In this document: positions 59,339-64,000 of the stretch, in pieces | Layout of the letters: every line of letters starts with the position of its first letter | Position numbering within the stretch: position 1 is the first letter of the stretch | Source of the DNA: Leucogyrophana mollusca | Taxonomy: Eukaryota > Basidiomycota > Agaricomycetes > Boletales | Assembly: GCA_021014945.1 (NCBI GenBank) | Contig: MU266489.1 | Coordinates: 1 to 64,000 of the forward strand | Direction: 5' to 3' | DNA: 64,000 nucleotides | Translations under genes and position numbers: made by a program | Notes under the pieces: generated by a model | Seen by the model: only the letters and a program-made list of their open reading frames with translations | What the model was told of the DNA's origin: nothing | Databases searched by the model: none

Positions 59339-61499
59339 ATGGCTCCATCCTGGCTTTCCAAATCCCTCTTCGCGACACTGTTCTCAGCATCCCTTGTCCA
59401 TGCCGCCATCCCGAGTGCGATGTTGAGGGGTCGCCCTGCACTCCCCAAGATCGCCGTTCCCCAGCGCACCCTGACAAGTCCCGATGGAACTGCACTTCCC
59501 AACATCACAACGGTCTACTATTTCAACCAGCTCATTGATCACAACAACCCCGACCTCGGCACATTCCAACAGCGATACTGGATGGACTGGGAATTTTATG
59601 AACCGGGTATGTAATCAGCTTTTTTTGAGCTTCACGAAACTAATGTACACCCAGGTGGTCCTATCATCTTGATGACCCCCGGTGAAACCGATGCGGACGG
59701 TAAACCATATTGAAAATGCATCGCTCTGTGTCTGATGTATCCCAGGCTACGAGGCTTACTTGACGAATGAAACTATCAACGGCATGATTGCACAGCAACA
59801 GAATGGCGCCACAGTGCTCATAGAGCATCGCTTCTTCGGGTACTCTAACCCTTACGACAACCTGACATCGCAGAGCTTGGAGCTCCTCACGATCCAACAG
59901 GCCATCGATGATCTTGTCTACTTCGCTCAGACCGCCGATCTACCCATGCCCGGAGGGGATCAAGTAAAGCCTGACCAAGCGCCGTGGATTCTCATTGGTG
60001 GAAGCTATTCTGGTGTGTTCAGTGATATATACGTCCCGACTGTTCGAATATTAATAAGATGGTCCGTGATCCTCAGGTGCACTGACAAGCTGGACGATGG
60101 TCAAGTACGTCGTTGCTTGCGTCATAGTTCATTGACTCAACCATTTGTATCAGTAAACCTGGGGTCTTCTTCGCTGCTTATGCCTCTTCCGGTGTCGTGG
60201 AAGCAATCACGTAAAGCTTCGTCTCGTTTCGCTCACCTTCCTTATCTAAAAATGAATTTCCTTACAGAGACTACTATGGCTACTTCACCCCCATCCGCGA
60301 GTATATGCCCCAGAACTGCTCCTCCGACGTTGAAGCTGTCATCGCCTACCTGGACCAGATCTATGCCGAGAACGATACTACTGCGATCCAGGCGCTGAAA
60401 GATAACTTCGGCCTGGGTGATGTCGTTCACATCGACGACTTCGCATCTGCCCGTGCGTATTTCACAGACAATGCTCGTCAAGTGTCTTTTAACGGGCTGG
60501 ACAGTGCAATACAACCTCTTTGACTGGCAAAGTCTCCAACCCTATGTTGGTCCTGGTGCAATGTTCTTTGACTTCTGTGATGCACTCGAAGTCAAAGACG
60601 GCGTGAGCGCACCTGCGACTGGCTGGGGTCTGGAGAATGCCCTCTATTCTTGGGGAAACTTCTGGAATACCACTTACTACGCTTACGGTCAGCCTAATTC
60701 TTGTTGATTGGTGTTCAGGCACTGATGCGCATCACGCATTATGCAGTATGCGGCGATGAAGACGCTGAGTGAGCTCTCATGCCTGCTTGTTGCTCTTCGA
60801 GCCCTTCCCTGACCATACGTGTGAAACCAGGACCTGCCTTGGTACATACAACGCTAGCCAAGCTTATTATACGGATGTCACCATCAATAACGCAGACCGA
60901 TCATGGTTTTGGATGGTGTAAGGCCCAAAATATGCTCGAAACGTTTCCCCGAGGTCTGAACACTATTACGACAGATGCAACCAGGTCGGTTACTACCAAG
61001 TGGGACCTCCCGAAGGCCAGCCAGCTATTGTCAGCCGTATCCTCCAGCCCATCTACGAGGAGGTGAGTCACGAATCACGCACAAAATGTCAAGCAGCGCT
61101 GAACATAATGGCCCGAGCAGAGACAATGTGTCGACATGTTCCCCCAGAAGTTCACTACCCCCCCTACACCTACCGTTGAAGTGACAGACATGGAGTACGA
61201 GGGATGGAACGTCGAAGTCAACAGACTTTTCTTCGCCAATGGCCTCCGTATGTCTCCGTAACTATCCATTCATTCATTGCGCCTGACATCCCCCACTAGG
61301 TGACCCATGGCGTGAAGCTACTGTCTCAGCCGACGGTTTGAACAAGGCGAACACCACCACCCAGCCTATCTATGAGGGGGACGGTTTCCACTGCTCAGAC
61401 TTGATTACCGAGAATGGAATCGTCGATGAGACGATCATGCGTGTGCAAATGGCTGGGCTGGAGTACATGAAGACCTGGCTCGCGGAATGGTCAGCTTAG
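59339..61499 (+). CDS. Secreted serine peptidase S28 (Pro-X carboxypeptidase-like)
   Basis: Cleaves after proline at peptide ends, probably outside the cell or in the vacuole. Signal peptide MAPSWLSKSLFATLFSASLV. Blocks in order across many introns: VYYFNQLIDHNNPDLGTFQQ, PIILMTPGETDADGY, NGATVLIEHRFFGYSNPY, and nucleophile GGSYSGALTSW, whose GGSYSG straddles an intron. Then FFAAYASSGVVEAI, WTVQYNLFDWQSLQPYVGP, RSWFWMVCNEVGYYQ, the Asp region FANGLRDPW and the His region DGFHCSDL. Several N-glycosylation sites (for example NETI, NCSS, NTTY). It ends YMKTWLAEWSA. The full catalytic triad is visible. Small introns near 60.05-60.25 and 60.7-61.05 kb are approximate. Confidence 0.9.
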
Positions 61500-61812
61500 A
61501 TTAGGCTATGGTCGGATTGATTGTGGACTGCTAGGAATAAATCGATGGTCCGTCGGCTGCTTGATGTTTCGAGTTTGTGGTCACCATGAACAGTACTAGT
61601 GGAGATTGGATATATAACTGTGGCATTCGCTATTCCAACTGCTACGAACTTCACTCCAAGGTGCATTCCGACTCGGTTCGCACGCCCTATTTTCAGATAC
61701 GTGCTGCGAATTGTCCAGCCAAATGTACCATGTTGGCGATGTCGCGGTCCACCAGAACAAGGTCAATGTTCATCGGAGACTAGTTAAGTAGGCTTAAGCC
61801 AGGCAACTGCGG
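61500..61812. other. Convergent 3' intergenic region
   Basis: About 0.31 kb between the S28 and ABCF stop codons. No gene seen. Confidence 0.5.
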
Positions 61813-64000
61813 TTACGAAATGGAGGGGCCTTTCTTCACTTTCTTCATCACAGATTCCACATATGCATCCAGATCCCTCTCCCAGCGCTTGACAGACCCG
61901 TTCCTCACAACATAAAACATACTCTCATCCACTGCGTCTTCCTCTCCCTCTTCCTCTCGTTCCCCCTCCATCAGCTGCTTCAAGAACCACACGTCGTGGC
62001 TTACCAAAACTAACGCACCGGTAAACCCTACCAAGGCGTCAACAAGCCTATCCACTGTCCCCATATCCAAATGATTCGTGATTTCGTCTAGGACGAGGAC
62101 ATGTGGCTCCTCGTACAGGATCAGTGCGAGCGCGACGCGATTTCGCTGGCCCCCGCTGAGACTGCGCGTCTTCCGCAGCACGACGTTCCCGGTCACTCCC
62201 ACCGTGCCAAAGTGCGAACGGCATTCTCTTTCGGATATTTCAGGGTGCCTTTTCATCATCTCTTCGATCGGAGTGCAGTCGAGATCTAGTTGGTCAACAG
62301 CATGCTGGGAGAAGTAGCCGATGCGTAGTAGGGGATGGTGGTAAACTTCGCCTTTGGTTGGCTGCGCAACTCCTGTCATCATGTTCAGCAACGTCGTTTT
62401 GCCGCACCCATTTGGACCTAGGAATGCGATCCGGGCGTTGGGCTTGACGTCGATGGAAAAGTCCTCGATGACGTTTTTGCTCATGCCTGGGTACCTGAAT
62501 GATGTATTCTTCATGGTTAACGTCGATCCGTGGTATCGTAACGGAGTAGGTTCGGGCACTTTGATTGCTGAGGTCTTCACAGCTTGTTCTACGACGATCT
62601 TCTCGTGCGTCTCGTTGTGAAATCCTGCCCGGTAGCTAACCTTGAACCGCTTTCCGTCCTCCATTTTCTGCATTCCAAGCCGATCAAGCTTTTTCTTCCG
62701 TGATGCGACTTGTCCGAGACGTTTATCGTCTCCGGTGGCGCGCGCCTGTTGCACATCGTGTTGTATGCTCGCAACAATCTTAGCACGCTTCTTCTCTTGT
62801 ATATCCAATAGGGCTTGTTTCCGGATACGCTGCTCTTCTGTGTTTTGTTCGTAGTCATCGAAGTTGCCAGCGTGGTATTTGAGAGATTTGTCGCGCAGAA
62901 TGATGGTTTCGTCAGTTACCGCGTTGAGAAACGCGCGGTCGTGCGAGACAATTACGATTGTAATGCCGTCGGTCTCGTTGAGCAGGTAATCTTGGAGCCA
63001 GAGAATTGCAGGGAGGTCGAGATGGTTAGCTGCCAATATGTCAGATATCACACAACGATCCACCGACATTGAGACCTACTTGGTTCATCGAGCAATAAAA
63101 TGTCGGGGCCCATGAAAAGCGACTTTGCAAGAGCGACTTTCATCCTCCACCCCCCAGAAAGTGTGTGCACACTCGCATCCGCCTCTTTTTCACTGAATCC
63201 CAAGCCACGGAGAATCTTTCGCGCCCGTGCTTTTCGCGCCTCAAGGTCAATCAGTCCGAACTTTTCAAAAACGTCTGTTATTACATCTGTCGTCATCGCG
63301 GGTGTGACGTATGCCTGAGGGTCCTGCGCCTGAAGCGAAGCATGCTCTGTCTCCACTTTCAGCTGTTGTTGGCGGGCGTCGTGTCCGCGCTGGCCAGAGC
63401 GTTTGAGAGCGAGCTGGCGAGCAGCAGTTACACGGGCGAGGGATCGAGCAAGAAGAATCTTGTAAACGATAGTGTTGACAGCATCAGCGTTCTTGGCTGT
63501 GCTTTGGTCGGCATCGCCGAGCACATTGTGAAGCTCTAGTAGACGTTACAGTCGCTCAGTGAGTCACGGGTGTTCCTGGGAGTCTGCAGACCTTCGTATT
63601 CGCGGATAGAAGCCATGGTGGCTTTATCCGCTCCTAGCACCTCGTTCAGTGCCGTCGTTGACTCGTCGAAAGTTTCGAGCTGAGCGATGTGCAGTATATT
63701 CAGATTGTTCGGCATGGAGAGTATATCCTCGGACATGCACTTCATTAGGACTAGGATACGTCTCCATCAATGGTAATTAGAGAGTCCAAAACAAGTTCAT
63801 AGGTACCTGTCTTGCCAACGCCATTTTGGCCAATGAGACCATATCGTACACCCTCTTTAAGCCTGAGGTGGGCATCGACAAGAAGCTCGACCTGATTCAC
63901 AGAAATATTGACAGTTGCAAGATCGATATCCTTTGACCCCGTTGTAAGGGTTTCCTGATGGAACCGGCTTTGTCGAGAGGTGGCGACAATGATTGGTTCA
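61813..64000 (-). CDS. ABCF-type ATPase (translation/ribosome class), partial
   Basis: Soluble twin-ATPase protein without membrane domains; ABCF members act on ribosomes in translation control or biogenesis. The 5' end lies beyond the window. Visible in order: first Walker A in LIGQNGVGKT near 63830, signature TLSGGWRMKVALAKSLFMGP, DEP split by an intron from NHLDLPAILWLQDYLL, VIVSHDRAFLN, an ABCF linker rich in Lys and Arg (ASRKKKLDRLGMQKMEDGKR), second Walker A FLGPNGCGKTTLLNMMTG, signature RSLSGGQRNRVALALILYEE, VLVLDEITNHLDMGTVDRL and LVLVSHDVWFLKQL. The second Walker B has DEIT where DEPT is usual. An acidic insert precedes the C-terminus. It is Gcn20/Arb1-like, but which branch is uncertain without the N-terminus. 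Confidence 0.88.

Overview
The window is nuclear DNA of a filamentous basidiomycete, most likely an Agaricomycete (mushroom or polypore type). The evidence is dense protein genes split by many 50-65 bp GT-AG introns, and families known mainly or only from these fungi: two mycospin-type I66 protease inhibitors, a DUF6533-type seven-helix membrane protein and a subfamily-C-like GH45 endoglucanase. I found no rRNA, tRNA, CRISPR array or intact transposon. Intron boundaries were read by eye from splice sites and from keeping family motifs in frame.

Left part (1-34 kb) is compact and mostly housekeeping. In order: a degenerate 24-bp repeat at the left edge; PAF1 (transcription elongation); an S10 serine carboxypeptidase; PRO2 (proline synthesis); a NASP-type histone chaperone; an AP180/YAP180 clathrin adaptor; a GH47 alpha-mannosidase; glycerol kinase GUT1; the DEAD-box helicase DBP9 divergent from a ZNHIT2-like HIT-finger gene; a ZIP zinc transporter; a tandem pair of secreted M28 aminopeptidases; the sulfhydryl oxidase ERV1; and a DUF2828 protein with a C-terminal von Willebrand A domain.

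Middle part (34-49 kb) is looser and looks accessory. It has a secreted GH45 endoglucanase, two I66 inhibitors about 10 kb apart in opposite orientation with the same four-exon structure, an FAD-dependent amine-oxidase-like enzyme, and a seven-helix membrane protein. Several kilobases hold only unrecognised or broken reading frames.

Right part (49-64 kb) is compact again and rich in ubiquitin and trafficking genes: UBC6 (ERAD E2), thymidylate kinase CDC8, the spliceosomal cyclophilin CWC27, the ESCRT-0 subunit HSE1, and MMS2 (E2 variant) divergent from HSE1. An S28 serine peptidase and an ABCF ATPase cut by the window edge follow.

Two themes stand out. One is secreted proteolysis and its control: S10, two M28 and S28 peptidases with two I66 inhibitors. 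The other is endocytosis and ubiquitin sorting: AP180 with many Ark/Prk-type sites, HSE1, UBC6 and MMS2. No wholly new multi-gene system is evident. The best candidates for new biology are the inhibitor-bearing middle segment, the DUF2828 protein and the unassigned frames at 42.8-44.4 kb.
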